From Halocynthiibacter sp049608145 (lineage in GTDB: Bacteria > Pseudomonadota > Alphaproteobacteria > Rhodobacterales > Rhodobacteraceae), in assembly GCF_049608145.1 (NCBI RefSeq), contig NZ_JBMYXF010000012.1:1-64000 (forward strand): 64,000 nt of DNA, written 5' to 3'. The position numbers were made by a program, and so were the translations under genes. Shown in pieces: positions 33,143-42,216 of the stretch. Below the pieces are notes generated by a model that had not been told where the DNA came from, did not search any database, and saw only the letters and a list, made by a program, of their open reading frames with translations. How positions within the stretch are numbered: the stretch's first letter is position 1; each line of letters starts with the position of its first letter.

Positions 33143-34768
33143 ATGGGTTGGATGAATGATGAACGCGGGCTGGAAAAGAATGCCGCAAATTTTGTACCCC
33201 TAACGCCCCTGTCACATCTTGCACGTGCCAAAACTGTTTTCCCCGGTCGCGAAGCCGTGGTTTATGGCGATTTTCGCCTGAATTACGGTGAATATCATGC
33301 CCGGTGTTCACAGCTGGCCTCGGCGCTGACAAAAGCAGGGATCGCACCCGGGGATGTGGTGGCATCGCTTCTCCCCAATATCCCCGCTCAAGCCGAAGCC
33401 CATTTCGGCGTGCCCGCCTGTGGCGCGGTTCTCAACACGATCAACACGCGCCTTGAAGTCGATACAGTTTCCTACATCTTGGATCATGGCGAAGCCAAAG
33501 CTTTGCTGGTGGACAGCGCCCTTATGACGCTTGCAAAAACTGCCGTGTCTGAAATGTCTGGCCCAAAGCCCCTGATCATCGAAGTTGCAGATAAACAGGC
33601 AGGCATTCCCGCCAGCGGCGACCATGTGGAATATGAAGATTTCATCGCAGGTGGCGATACTGACTTTCCTTGGATCATGCCACAGGATGAATGGGAAAGC
33701 ATTTCCCTCAACTACACCTCAGGCACCACTGGCCGCCCCAAGGGCGTCGTCTGTCATCACCGGGGCGCGTATCTGAAAACCATGGGCACGCCAATTTCCT
33801 GGGGCATGACCATGTACCCGCGTTACCTGACGATTGTGCCGCTGTTTCACTGCAACGGCTGGAACCATACCTGGATGATGCCCGCGCTTGGCGGCACGCT
33901 GATCTGCTGTCGCGATATTTCTGCGGCAAATATCTTTAACGCGATTGCTGACGAAGGCGTCACCCATTTCGGCGGCGCGCCAATTGTGCTGAATATGATG
34001 ATCCATGCGCCCGCAAGTGATCGTCGCGAATTCGATCACATCGTCGAAGTTTTCACCGCCGGTGCCCCACCCCCCGCTGCGGTTCTCGAAGCCATCGAAC
34101 CCATGGGCTTTAACGTCACACAGGTCTACGGGCTGACCGAAACCTATGGCCATGTCACCGAATGTCTCTGGGATGACACCCGCTGGTCTGATCTGAAAGG
34201 GACGGACCGCGCCGACATCAAAGCCCGCACAGGCATCCTCATGCCGCATATGGAAGACATCACCGTGCTGGATCCGGATAGCATGGAACAAGTGCCATGG
34301 GATGGCGAAACCGCGGGCGAAATCATGATCCGGGGCAACTCCGTCATGAAAGGGTATCTGAAAAACCCAGAAGCATCGGAAAAAGCCTTTGCCGGGGGGT
34401 ATTTCCATTCCGAAGACGTGGCTTATCAGCATGACGATGGCTACATCCGCATCACCGACCGCGCGAAAGACATCATCATTTCCGGTGGGGAAAATATCTC
34501 ATCCGTCGAAGTCGAAGGCGCCCTGATGCACCACCCTGCCGTGCTGCTGTGTGCTGTGGTTGCGAAACCCGATGAAACCTGGGGCGAAGTGCCCTGCGCA
34601 TTCATTGAACTCAAAGATGGCGCATCGGTCAGTGCCGAAGATCTCCGCACCTTCGCCCGCGACCGCCTCGCCGGTTTCAAATGCCCAAAAGCCTTTGAAT
34701 TCGGAGAACTGCCCAAAACATCCACAGGCAAGATCCAAAAGTTCGAACTGCGCAAACGACTGAAATAA
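33143..34768 (+). CDS. Acyl-CoA synthetase (AMP-binding, about 540 aa)
   Basis: 541 residues. AMP-binding P-loop NYTSGTTGRPKGVV at about residues 189-202, GLTETYGH as the A5 motif near 335, and the hinge and C-terminal domain with ITDRAKDIIISGGENISSVE and the catalytic Lys in PKTSTGKIQKFELRKRL. Resembles medium-chain fatty-acid and DmdB-like methylmercaptopropionate-CoA ligases; the data do not separate them. Preceded by GGGGGAAA. Single gene with a hairpin after it. Confidence 0.92.
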   Translation: MGWMNDERGLEKNAANFVPLTPLSHLARAKTVFPGREAVVYGDFRLNYGEYHARCSQLASALTKAGIAPGDVVASLLPNIPAQAEAHFGVPACGAVLNTINTRLEVDTVSYILDHGEAKALLVDSALMTLAKTAVSEMSGPKPLIIEVADKQAGIPASGDHVEYEDFIAGGDTDFPWIMPQDEWESISLNYTSGTTGRPKGVVCHHRGAYLKTMGTPISWGMTMYPRYLTIVPLFHCNGWNHTWMMPALGGTLICCRDISAANIFNAIADEGVTHFGGAPIVLNMMIHAPASDRREFDHIVEVFTAGAPPPAAVLEAIEPMGFNVTQVYGLTETYGHVTECLWDDTRWSDLKGTDRADIKARTGILMPHMEDITVLDPDSMEQVPWDGETAGEIMIRGNSVMKGYLKNPEASEKAFAGGYFHSEDVAYQHDDGYIRITDRAKDIIISGGENISSVEVEGALMHHPAVLLCAVVAKPDETWGEVPCAFIELKDGASVSAEDLRTFARDRLAGFKCPKAFEFGELPKTSTGKIQKFELRKRLK

Positions 34769-34786
34769 ACGTTCCCAAAATAACAT

Positions 34787-34817
34787 GGCCTGCCCGGTGA
34801 TTTACCTGCGGCAGGCC
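34787..34817. terminator. Hairpin between convergent acyl-CoA synthetase and amine oxidase genes
   Basis: GGCCTGCC/GGCAGGCC stem with a 15-base loop. No plus-strand U-tract; on the minus strand ATGTTATTTT follows. Plausible weak bidirectional terminator. Confidence 0.5.
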
Positions 34818-34862
34818 AAAGTGACTTCTAATGGGATTTCTGGGCTGTGACAGCTCCGAAAT

Positions 34863-36164
34863 TTACAGCTTGTCCCGCAAGGAATACCACAGCATCGCCA
34901 GCACCAATAGCGGGCTGCGCAGGGCGGCACCTCCGGGGAAGCGCGGTGTAGGTACATCAGCCATAAAATCAAACCGCTCTGCTTGGCCCTGCACGGCTTC
35001 GGCCATCAGCTTGCCACCCAGCGTTGCCATAGCCACCCCGTGACCGGAATATCCGGATGCGGACAGGATATTGCCGGACAGGCGTGCAAAATGGGGCATA
35101 CGGTTCATCGTGATCCCCAGGGTCCCACCCCAGGCGTAATCCAGTTTGATCCCATGCAGCTGCGGATAAATCTCAAGCATCGGCTTACTGACCAGCGCGC
35201 GGATATCTTTTGGGAAACGATAGCCATAGCTTTCCGCCCCGCCAAACAGCATCCGTCCATCATCAGAAAAGCGAAAATAATTCACCACAAACTTGCTGTC
35301 TGCCACCGCGTGATTGCCTTTGATCAGGCCTTCCTGCGCCTCAGGTGACAGCGGTTCCGTGGCAACAATAAAGTTGTTGATCGGCATCGTACGCGCGGCA
35401 ACTTTGCCCTGCAATTTTCCAAGGTATCCATTACAGGCATACAGCACATAATCCGCAACAACCTGCGCCTTATCCGTTTTCACGGTCGCTGGTGTGCCCT
35501 CAACAACCTCAGACACGGTGCTGTTTTCATGGATGCGTACGCCTGCATCAACACAGGCCCGCGCCAGCGCCAGCGCGTAATTCAGCGGATGCAGATGCCC
35601 AGCCGCCATATCGATGGAACCACCGTGATAGACGGGCGACCCCACCATCTCGCGCATCGCATCTTTTGAAAGCGAACGGATCTTATCGTGACCGTATTCA
35701 TCGCGCAGTTTCTCAACATATTCATGGTGTTCCGGCACAAACCCCGGTTTATGATCGGCGTGGATGATGCCTTCATGAAACGTCACGCCACCGGCCTCGG
35801 CCAGTTCACGCGTCAGGGACACACTTTCACAGGCCAGATCCCAAAGCTCCCGCGCACGGGGCAGGCCAACCATACCTTCAAGTTCATCCTGTTCCAGACG
35901 CTGGCCCATGCCCACCTGTCCGCCATTGCGACCAGAGGCCCCAAATCCGACACGCTGGGCTTCCAACAGCACAACATCAAAACCAGACTTTGCCAGATGC
36001 AGCGCCGCGGACAGGCCTGTAAAGCCACCGCCAATCACGCAGACATCCGCACGCATGTCGCCTTCTGCAACGCTAAAAGGTGCAAGCTGATCGGCGGATG
36101 CAGCGTAATAAGACCCGGGGTATGCCCCGGGTCGGTCATTTGCAGTGAGAAGGTTCAGCGCCAT
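34863..36164 (-). CDS. FAD-dependent amine oxidase, gamma-glutamylputrescine oxidase-like
   Basis: 433 residues of the DAO/OrdL (PuuB-like) family. FAD-binding DVCVIGGGFTGLSAALHL near residue 40, then GASGRNGGQVGMGQRLEQDE (outline: GASGRNGGQVG) which is characteristic of PuuB, and the C-terminal SGYSGHGVAMATLGG that closes over FAD. Expected to oxidise gamma-glutamyl-putrescine (or a related polyamine conjugate) to the aldehyde with H2O2. Start overlaps the aminotransferase stop (TAATG). Third gene of the unit running synthetase-aminotransferase-oxidase. Confidence 0.88.
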   Translation of the reverse strand: MALNLLTANDRPGAYPGSYYAASADQLAPFSVAEGDMRADVCVIGGGFTGLSAALHLAKSGFDVVLLEAQRVGFGASGRNGGQVGMGQRLEQDELEGMVGLPRARELWDLACESVSLTRELAEAGGVTFHEGIIHADHKPGFVPEHHEYVEKLRDEYGHDKIRSLSKDAMREMVGSPVYHGGSIDMAAGHLHPLNYALALARACVDAGVRIHENSTVSEVVEGTPATVKTDKAQVVADYVLYACNGYLGKLQGKVAARTMPINNFIVATEPLSPEAQEGLIKGNHAVADSKFVVNYFRFSDDGRMLFGGAESYGYRFPKDIRALVSKPMLEIYPQLHGIKLDYAWGGTLGITMNRMPHFARLSGNILSASGYSGHGVAMATLGGKLMAEAVQGQAERFDFMADVPTPRFPGGAALRSPLLVLAMLWYSLRDKL

Positions 36165-37561
36165 TACGCAGACTTCATCAAACCCTGATCCGTCGCATCT
36201 TTCAGCGTCAGGTCCAAAGCTTTGGACGCCCGGTCAATCAGTGTGTCGATATCAGATTTGGTCAGAACCAGTGGCGGAGAAATGATCATTCGGTCGCCCA
36301 CGTGACGCATCACCAGGCCATTGTTGAAACAATGATCACGGCAGATCAGACCGATATTCCCCGCACCACCGGCAAAGGCTGCGCGTGCGGCTTTGTCAGG
36401 TGTCATCGCGATGGAACCCATCATACCACAGATACCAGCCTGCCCCACCAGCGGGTGATCGCCAAGTTGCATCCATTTTTCTTCCAGATAAGGCGCCGTT
36501 TCGTTGCGCACGGTTTCCACGATATTTTCTTCTTCAAGAATGCGCAGATTTTCCAGTGCAACAGCCGCCGCAACCGGGTGGCCGGAATAGGTGTAACCGT
36601 GGTTGAAATCACCGCCTGCGTTCAGGGTCGCCGCGACCTCATCCGTCACCATGGAACCACCAATCGGCGCATAGCCAGACGACAGGCCTTTCGCGATGGT
36701 CATCACGTCAGGACGGATGTTGAAGGTTTCAGACCCGAACCAATTGCCGGTACGGCCAAAGCCACAGATCACTTCATCCGCGATCAGCAGGATTTCATGT
36801 TCATCACAAATGCGCTGAATTTCGGGCCAGTAGGTTTCTGGTGGAATAACCACACCACCCGCACCCTGCACAGGTTCCGCAATAAAGGCCGCAATCTTAC
36901 CTTCGCCCAGTTCCGCAATCTTTGCTTCCAGCTGACGCGCACGTTCCAGACCGAATTCAGCCGGATCCATATCGCCGCCTTCCGCATACCAGTTCGGCTG
37001 ATCGATAAAGGCAATATCCGGGATCGGCAAACCACCCTGGGCGTGCATTGGCTTCATACCGCCAAGACTTGCGCCGCCCATAGTAGAGCCATGATAAGCA
37101 TTGTGACGAGAGATGATGACTTTCTTCTCAGGCTTGCCCTTGGCCGCCCAGTAATGACGCACCAAACGAATGTTGGTGTCATTCGCATCAGATCCACCGG
37201 CAGAAAAGAACGTGTGGTTCAGATCACCAGGGGCCAATTGTGCCAGCTTATCTGCCAGCGCGATAACCGGAACATGGGTGGTCTGAAAGAACGTGTTATA
37301 GTAAGGCAGTTCCTTCATCTGACGTGCGGCCACATCGGCAATGCTGTCACGGCCGTACCCAATGTTAACGCACCACAGACCCGCCATCGCATCCAGGTAA
37401 TCATTCCCTTCGCTATCCGTCAGGGTCACGCCCGTTGCGCGCGTAATGACACGTGCACCTTTGGCGGCCAGGGCATTGCCGTCTGTAAACGGGTGCAAAT
37501 GGTGGGCCGCGTCCAGCGCCTGAAGTTCTGCGGTGGGCAGATGGTTTGTGATCTTGTTCAT
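36164..37561 (-). CDS. Class III PLP aminotransferase, putrescine-pyruvate type (SpuC-like)
   Basis: 465 residues. The PLP Lys is in TIAKGLSSGYAPIGGSM at about residue 291; LLIADEVICGFGRTGNWFG supplies the PLP-pyridine Asp; SAGGSDANDTNIRLVRHYW and YHGSTMGGASLGGMK bind the phosphate. These are hallmarks of omega-amino acid/polyamine:pyruvate transaminases. It would convert putrescine or another terminal amine to an aldehyde with pyruvate as acceptor, an alternative to the gamma-glutamyl route. Between the synthetase (53-bp gap) and the oxidase. Confidence 0.9.
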   Translation of the reverse strand: MNKITNHLPTAELQALDAAHHLHPFTDGNALAAKGARVITRATGVTLTDSEGNDYLDAMAGLWCVNIGYGRDSIADVAARQMKELPYYNTFFQTTHVPVIALADKLAQLAPGDLNHTFFSAGGSDANDTNIRLVRHYWAAKGKPEKKVIISRHNAYHGSTMGGASLGGMKPMHAQGGLPIPDIAFIDQPNWYAEGGDMDPAEFGLERARQLEAKIAELGEGKIAAFIAEPVQGAGGVVIPPETYWPEIQRICDEHEILLIADEVICGFGRTGNWFGSETFNIRPDVMTIAKGLSSGYAPIGGSMVTDEVAATLNAGGDFNHGYTYSGHPVAAAVALENLRILEEENIVETVRNETAPYLEEKWMQLGDHPLVGQAGICGMMGSIAMTPDKAARAAFAGGAGNIGLICRDHCFNNGLVMRHVGDRMIISPPLVLTKSDIDTLIDRASKALDLTLKDATDQGLMKSA

Positions 37562-37614
37562 AGTGTTCTCCTGCAGAAACAGAGGTATTTCAGATATTTA
37601 TTGATGTATTTCGC

Positions 37615-39009
37615 TCACGCATTCAGCAACAGATGCTGACGTTCCCATGGGGAAATCTCGCGTTGATATTCTTCCAGTTCGGCGCGTTTGATATCAGAAT
37701 AAAGCTGGCAAAACTCTTCCCCAAGAACGTCTCGCAGGGCTGTGTCTTCTTCAAAAAGGTCCAACGCATTGGTCAGGCTGCCAGGCAATTCCGCCCCGCC
37801 CTCATAGATCTCATGGTTAACAGGTTCACGCGGTTCAACCTTTTCAACCATCCCCAGATAACCACAGGCAAGGCTGGCAGCGATGGACAGATACGGGTTG
37901 GTATCAATGCCAATCACCCGGTTTTCCACGCGGCGCGCTTCCGGTCCAGAATTCGGAATTCGGATCCCGGTTGTCCGGTTATCCGCAGCCCATTCCACAT
38001 TGGTCGGCGCGCTCATGCCTTCTTTGCTGAACCGGCGGAAGCTGTTCACATAAGGCGCAAGCAGCGGCACCGAATGCACAAGGTATTTCTGCGATCCACC
38101 AATGAAGTGATGGAAATGATCCGTTGGATTTCCATCTTTATCGGAAAAGATGTTTTCACCAGTTTTGGCATCCACAATCGATTGATGGATATGCATCGCA
38201 GACCCCGGTTCATCCCGCATCGGCTTCGCCATAAAGGTTGCAAAGATGCCGTTCTTCAAAGCCGCTTCACGGATCGACCGCTTAAAGAAAAACACCTGAT
38301 CCGCAAGGTTCAACGGATCGCCATGCAGCAGATTGATTTCAATCTGCCCCGCACCGCCTTCCTGGATGATCGTATCAATCGCCAGACCCTGCGCTTCGGC
38401 AAAATCATAAATTGTATCAATAACTTCACCGTATTCATCAACCGCATCCATCGAATAGGCTTGGCGCGATGCAGAACGGCGGCCAGTCCGGCCTAGGGGT
38501 GGTTCAATGTCTTCATTCGGGTCGGTGTGTGGTTTGGTCAGGAAAAACTCAATTTCCGGCGCAACGACGGGTTTCCAACCTTTGTCTTCATACAGCTTCA
38601 GAACGCGTTTCAGAACATTGCGCGGCGCGATCCCCAGCGGTTCACCATCCCGGGTTTCCAGATCACAGATCAGCTGCAAGGTCGGATCTTCGGCCCAGGC
38701 CACAGCCGTGCAGGTGCTCATATCAGGGCGCAGGACGATGTCCTTTTCCAGCCACTGATTTTCAATTTCCATGTCCACATATTCACCGGAAATTGTCTGA
38801 TAGAACAGTGAAATAGGCAGAAAGAAAGTGCCGCTAGGGTCAAACTTATAAGACGGCATCGCCTTACCACGGGACATCCCCACAAGGTCAGGCGTGATAA
38901 TTTCAACCTCATCCAGGCGCCGATCCCCGAGATATTCCATAAAGGCCGGTGGCAAGGTTTCAATCCAAGGGGTGGTCGTCTTCTCTGCGGGTGTGGGGCG
39001 CTTTGCCAT
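37615..39009 (-). CDS. Glutamine-synthetase-like gamma-glutamylpolyamine synthetase (PuuA-type)
   Basis: 464 residues with the GS catalytic fold: N-terminal beta-grasp with ITPDLVGMSRGKAMP, the metal and glutamate residues in APEIEFFLTK and EGGAGQIEINLLHGDPLNLADQ (outline: GGAGQIEINLLH), MAKPMRDEPGSAMHIHQS, and NSGPEARRVENRVIGIDTNPYLSIAASL (outline: RRVENRVIGIDTNPY). It lacks the adenylylation loop of GlnA. Together with polyamine genes it is expected to ligate glutamate to putrescine or a polyamine using ATP. First gene of its unit, with a GntR-type operator upstream at 39054. Confidence 0.88.
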   Translation of the reverse strand: MAKRPTPAEKTTTPWIETLPPAFMEYLGDRRLDEVEIITPDLVGMSRGKAMPSYKFDPSGTFFLPISLFYQTISGEYVDMEIENQWLEKDIVLRPDMSTCTAVAWAEDPTLQLICDLETRDGEPLGIAPRNVLKRVLKLYEDKGWKPVVAPEIEFFLTKPHTDPNEDIEPPLGRTGRRSASRQAYSMDAVDEYGEVIDTIYDFAEAQGLAIDTIIQEGGAGQIEINLLHGDPLNLADQVFFFKRSIREAALKNGIFATFMAKPMRDEPGSAMHIHQSIVDAKTGENIFSDKDGNPTDHFHHFIGGSQKYLVHSVPLLAPYVNSFRRFSKEGMSAPTNVEWAADNRTTGIRIPNSGPEARRVENRVIGIDTNPYLSIAASLACGYLGMVEKVEPREPVNHEIYEGGAELPGSLTNALDLFEEDTALRDVLGEEFCQLYSDIKRAELEEYQREISPWERQHLLLNA

Positions 39010-39053
39010 GGGAGTTTTCCTGATTTCGGGGCTTATCCAGCGGGATATCCCGG

Positions 39054-39074
39054 TGATTCAAAAATATGATCAAA
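39054..39074. promoter_or_regulatory. GntR-type operator upstream of the PuuA-type gene (degenerate)
   Basis: TGATTCA-AAAATA-TGATCAAA has the same arm-N6-arm geometry and an identical right arm as the perfect site at 39885. It lies 45-65 bp upstream of the synthetase ATG. Confidence 0.5.
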
Positions 39075-39104
39075 ATATTCAGGCTGTCAATCCAAGAGGC
39101 ACCT

Positions 39105-39764
39105 TCACGCCGAAGTTTCACCGAAAACCAGCACCTGTCGCACCTGATCCATGCCCTGACGAATGTCCGTTTCTATGGCATTACAGGCTTTTTGCAGATC
39201 GCGCGTTTCCAGCGCCCGGATCGTAACATCATGCTGATCCGGCAGGGCCGACGCCCCGTAACGTGTCAGCACCACACGCAAAGATGGTCCAGCCCGCAGC
39301 CACAAAGATTGCGCCAGCGTCAGCAAAATCCCCGCCCCCGCCGCTTCATAAAGGGCAAAGTGGAACCGGTAGTTATACTTCAGATAGCCTTCGATATCGC
39401 CCAAAGAAATGGCTTCATTCAACTGGTTATCAATGTCCCGAAGTTCAGAAATCTCAGTATCTCCGATACGGGGCACTGCAATCTGCACAAGCTTGGGTTC
39501 GATAGAAAGCCTTGCAAAATAAAGCTCTTCAACCTGTGAAATATTCAATTGCGGCACAGAAATTCGACGATTGCCCTTTGATTCCAGGGCCCCTTCCGCC
39601 GTCAAACGGCGCAAAGCTTCACGCACAGGTGTCGTCCCGGCTTCCAGCGTTTCAACCAAACCCTGAATGGTCACAGGCTGCCCCGGAACGAGCACACCAA
39701 AAAGGATCATTTCACGAATACGCAGGTAAATTGCCTCATGTTCCGGGATTTTTCGTTGTTCCAC
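39105..39764 (-). CDS. GntR family regulator (FadR/FCD subgroup) of polyamine genes
   Basis: 219 residues from GTG 39764, preceded by CAGGAGAGG-TAAC; an ATG at 39794 would give 229 residues with a worse site. Winged HTH at about residues 8-70 (IYLRIREMILFGVLVPGQPVT, TTPVREALRRLTAEGAL), then an all-helical FCD domain with ligand/metal residues (NYRFHFALYEAAG). Lies between and divergent from the potF operon, adjacent to two TTTGATCA-type operators. Expected to repress polyamine uptake and catabolism until an intermediate binds. Confidence 0.9.
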   Translation of the reverse strand: MEQRKIPEHEAIYLRIREMILFGVLVPGQPVTIQGLVETLEAGTTPVREALRRLTAEGALESKGNRRISVPQLNISQVEELYFARLSIEPKLVQIAVPRIGDTEISELRDIDNQLNEAISLGDIEGYLKYNYRFHFALYEAAGAGILLTLAQSLWLRAGPSLRVVLTRYGASALPDQHDVTIRALETRDLQKACNAIETDIRQGMDQVRQVLVFGETSA

Positions 39765-39884
39765 GTTACCTCTCCTGGTGGGGCAATTCCCCAATCTTTA
39801 CAAAAGACAAAGCACCATACCGTACGATGCTTGTTCCCCCGGTTTCTACCTGTTCTACGTCTCCTGTTGCGCCGAATCAATAAA

Positions 39885-39906
39885 TTTGATCATATCCTTG
39901 ATCAAA
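39885..39906. promoter_or_regulatory. GntR-type operator in the regulator/potF intergenic region (perfect)
   Basis: TTTGATCA-TATCCT-TGATCAAA: perfect 8-bp inverted arms with a 6-bp spacer. It lies 34 bp before the potF-like ATG and 120 bp before the GntR start. Confidence 0.65.
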
Positions 39907-39939
39907 GGTGCAAATACCTTGAGAACGGGAGACCAAATC

Positions 39940-41019
39940 ATGAAGAAACTCACACTGCCGCTGGTACTGGCGATGGGCGCGACCACAGCGTATGCTGAAG
40001 AAGTCCGCGTTTACAACTGGTCCGATTATATCGACGAAAGCATTCTTGAAAAGTTCGAAGCCGAAACCGGCATCGATCTGATCTATGATGTGTTTGATTC
40101 AAACGAGCTGCTTGAAACCAAAATGCTGGCAGGTGGTTCCGGCTATGATGTTGTGGTCCCTTCCGCGACCTTCCTGCAACGTCAGATTACAGCGGGCGCT
40201 TTCCAAACTTTGGATTACGGCCAGCTGTCCAACAGCGGCAACCTCTGGGATGCCATCAAAGAACGCACCAATGAATATGATCCAAATGGTGAACATGCCG
40301 TAAACTACCTGTGGGGCACCACCGGTATTGGCGTGAATGTTGGCAAGGTTCAGGAACTGCTGGGCGAAGACGCCCCGATCAATTCCCTTGCGCTGATCTT
40401 TGATCCCGCAAACATGGAAAAACTAGCCGCTTGTGGTGTTCAGATGGTCGACGCCCCATCCGAAATGATCCCCGCCGCGCTGGCATATCTTGGCGAAGAT
40501 CCAGACAGCCATGATCCGGAAGTCATCGCAAAGGCCGAAGCCGTCTTCGCCGCTGTGCGCCCCTATATCCAGAAATTCCACAGCTCAGAATACATCAACG
40601 CGCTGGCAAATGGTGACATCTGTGTTGGCTATGGTTTCTCAGGCGACGTTCTACAGGCCCGCGACCGTGCAGCCGAAGCAGAGAATGGCATCGAAATCGC
40701 ATATAACGCCCCGCTTGAAGGCGCGCAGATGTGGTTTGACATGCTGGCAATTCCGGTTGACGCCCCCAACCCGGATGGCGCGCATAAATTCATCAACTTC
40801 CTGATGCAGCCAGAAAACATCGCAGCCGCAACAAACTATGTGAATTATGCCAACGGCAACTCTGCCGCGCATGAATTTGTTGATCCAGAAATCCTCGCCG
40901 ATACCGCCGTTTACCCGGATGAGGCGACACTGGAAAACCTATACATCACAAACGCATACCCTGCCCGCGTACAGCGCGTAGTGACACGTCTGTGGACAAA
41001 AATTAAGTCCGGCGTTTAA
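39940..41019 (+). CDS. potF: Polyamine-binding periplasmic protein (PotF/SpuD-like)
   Basis: 359 residues from ATG 39940 (the frame is open upstream without homology). Signal peptide KKLTLPLVLAMGATTAYA, cleaved before EEVRVYNWSDYID, which is the classic start of mature PotD/PotF. The YDVVVPSATFLQRQI, NYLWGTTGIGVN, VGYGFSGDV and KFINFLMQPENIAA blocks match the putrescine/spermidine-binding family. Delivers polyamines to the permease. First gene of potFGHI plus four catabolic genes, with an operator 34 bp upstream. A stable hairpin follows it. Confidence 0.94.
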   Translation: MKKLTLPLVLAMGATTAYAEEVRVYNWSDYIDESILEKFEAETGIDLIYDVFDSNELLETKMLAGGSGYDVVVPSATFLQRQITAGAFQTLDYGQLSNSGNLWDAIKERTNEYDPNGEHAVNYLWGTTGIGVNVGKVQELLGEDAPINSLALIFDPANMEKLAACGVQMVDAPSEMIPAALAYLGEDPDSHDPEVIAKAEAVFAAVRPYIQKFHSSEYINALANGDICVGYGFSGDVLQARDRAAEAENGIEIAYNAPLEGAQMWFDMLAIPVDAPNPDGAHKFINFLMQPENIAAATNYVNYANGNSAAHEFVDPEILADTAVYPDEATLENLYITNAYPARVQRVVTRLWTKIKSGV

Positions 41020-41038
41020 GCCAGATTGTCAAAATATT

Positions 41039-41064
41039 GGCGCGGGCGGCACATCGCCCGCGCC
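41039..41064 (+). other. Stable intercistronic hairpin between potF and potG
   Basis: GGCGCGGGCG/CGCCCGCGCC, 10 GC-rich pairs with a 6-base loop, and no U-tract after it. Such hairpins commonly protect the 3' end of the binding-protein message, allowing more PotF than permease. Confidence 0.7.
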
Positions 41065-41086
41065 CTAATATCGGGGAGGGGTAGTT

Positions 41087-42214
41087 ATGAATACACAGGC
41101 CATCGACAGCAATTTTGCGCCTTGGGAAAACAGCGAAGAAACGCCACTGATTGAATTTCAGAACGTCACCAAACGTTTCGGCGAATTTACCGCAATCGAC
41201 AATCTGAACCTGAAAATCTATGAGCGCGAATTCTTCGCCCTGCTTGGCCCCTCTGGCTGTGGTAAAACCACCCTGATGCGCATGCTGGCGGGCTTTGAAA
41301 ACCCGACCGAAGGCACAATTATTCTGGATGGTCAGGACATCGCTCCGATCCCTCCGAACAAGCGTTCCACCAATATGATGTTCCAGTCCTATGCGCTGTT
41401 CCCACATCTTTCAGTCGCCGATAACATCGCTTTTGGTCTGAAACGTGATGGCATGGCCAAAGGCGATATCGATGCCCGCGTGGATGAAATGATCCGCCTT
41501 GTGCAGCTTGGTAAATTCGCCAAACGCAAACCCGATCAGATCTCAGGTGGTCAGCGTCAACGTGTGGCACTGGCCCGCGCACTTGCCCGTGCGCCGAAAC
41601 TTTTGCTGCTGGATGAACCGCTCGGCGCGCTGGATAAAAAGCTGCGCCAGGAAACCCAGTTTGAACTGATGGACATCCAAGAAAGCACCGGAACCACCTT
41701 TGTCATCGTGACCCACGACCAAGAAGAGGCCATGACGGTTGCCTCTCGTGTTGCTGTGATGGACCACGGAAAATTGGTTCAAGTCGACACGCCCGACCGC
41801 ATTTATGAGAACCCAAATTCAACCTATGTGGCTGACTTCATTGGGGATGTGAACATCCTGAAAGGTCATGCCTCTAAGACCGACGCGGGCTGCGCCATTG
41901 CCTGGGGCGAAGGCCAACCAAAGATCAACACATCCTGCGGCACCGACCTGCACGGCGCCGTTCATTACGCGATCCGCCCGGAAAAGATCGCGGTTTCTGC
42001 TGAAAAGCCCGACGCAGCGAACGTGCTGAAAGGCAAGGTTCTAGACATCGCCTACCTTGGCAATATTTCGACCTATTACGTCAAGCTGGCCACGGGTGAA
42101 GTGATCAAAGCGCAGGCCGCCAACAACCGCCGAATTTCGCGACGCAGCTTCACCTGGGACGACGAAGTCTACCTCAGCTTTACAGACACCGCCGGTGTCG
42201 TACTGGCGCAGTAA
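41087..42214 (+). CDS. potG: Polyamine ABC transporter ATP-binding protein
   Basis: 375 residues. Walker A GPSGCGKTTLMRML near 50-60, Q-loop MFQSYALFPH, signature ISGGQRQRVALARAL, Walker B LLLLDEPLGALD and H-loop VTHDQEEAMT. The C-terminal TOBE-type domain (from about 280: AIRPEKIAVS) is typical of PotA/PotG ATPases. Binds ATP to drive polyamine import. Start preceded by GGGGAGGGG. Confidence 0.95.
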   Translation: MNTQAIDSNFAPWENSEETPLIEFQNVTKRFGEFTAIDNLNLKIYEREFFALLGPSGCGKTTLMRMLAGFENPTEGTIILDGQDIAPIPPNKRSTNMMFQSYALFPHLSVADNIAFGLKRDGMAKGDIDARVDEMIRLVQLGKFAKRKPDQISGGQRQRVALARALARAPKLLLLDEPLGALDKKLRQETQFELMDIQESTGTTFVIVTHDQEEAMTVASRVAVMDHGKLVQVDTPDRIYENPNSTYVADFIGDVNILKGHASKTDAGCAIAWGEGQPKINTSCGTDLHGAVHYAIRPEKIAVSAEKPDAANVLKGKVLDIAYLGNISTYYVKLATGEVIKAQAANNRRISRRSFTWDDEVYLSFTDTAGVVLAQ

Positions 42215-42216
42215 TC

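Noticed and set aside
24894..34768. DMSP demethylation (DmdC and DmdB) from the acyl-CoA dehydrogenase at 24894 and the synthetase at 33143
   Set aside because: Both belong to broad families that include DmdC/DmdB, but the dehydrogenase sits in a fatty-acid operon and no dmdA or dmdD is in the window.
36302..37639. 445-codon plus-strand frame opposite the aminotransferase
   Set aside because: Antisense shadow: the minus strand carries a full set of PLP aminotransferase motifs, and the product is Arg/His-rich without domain features.
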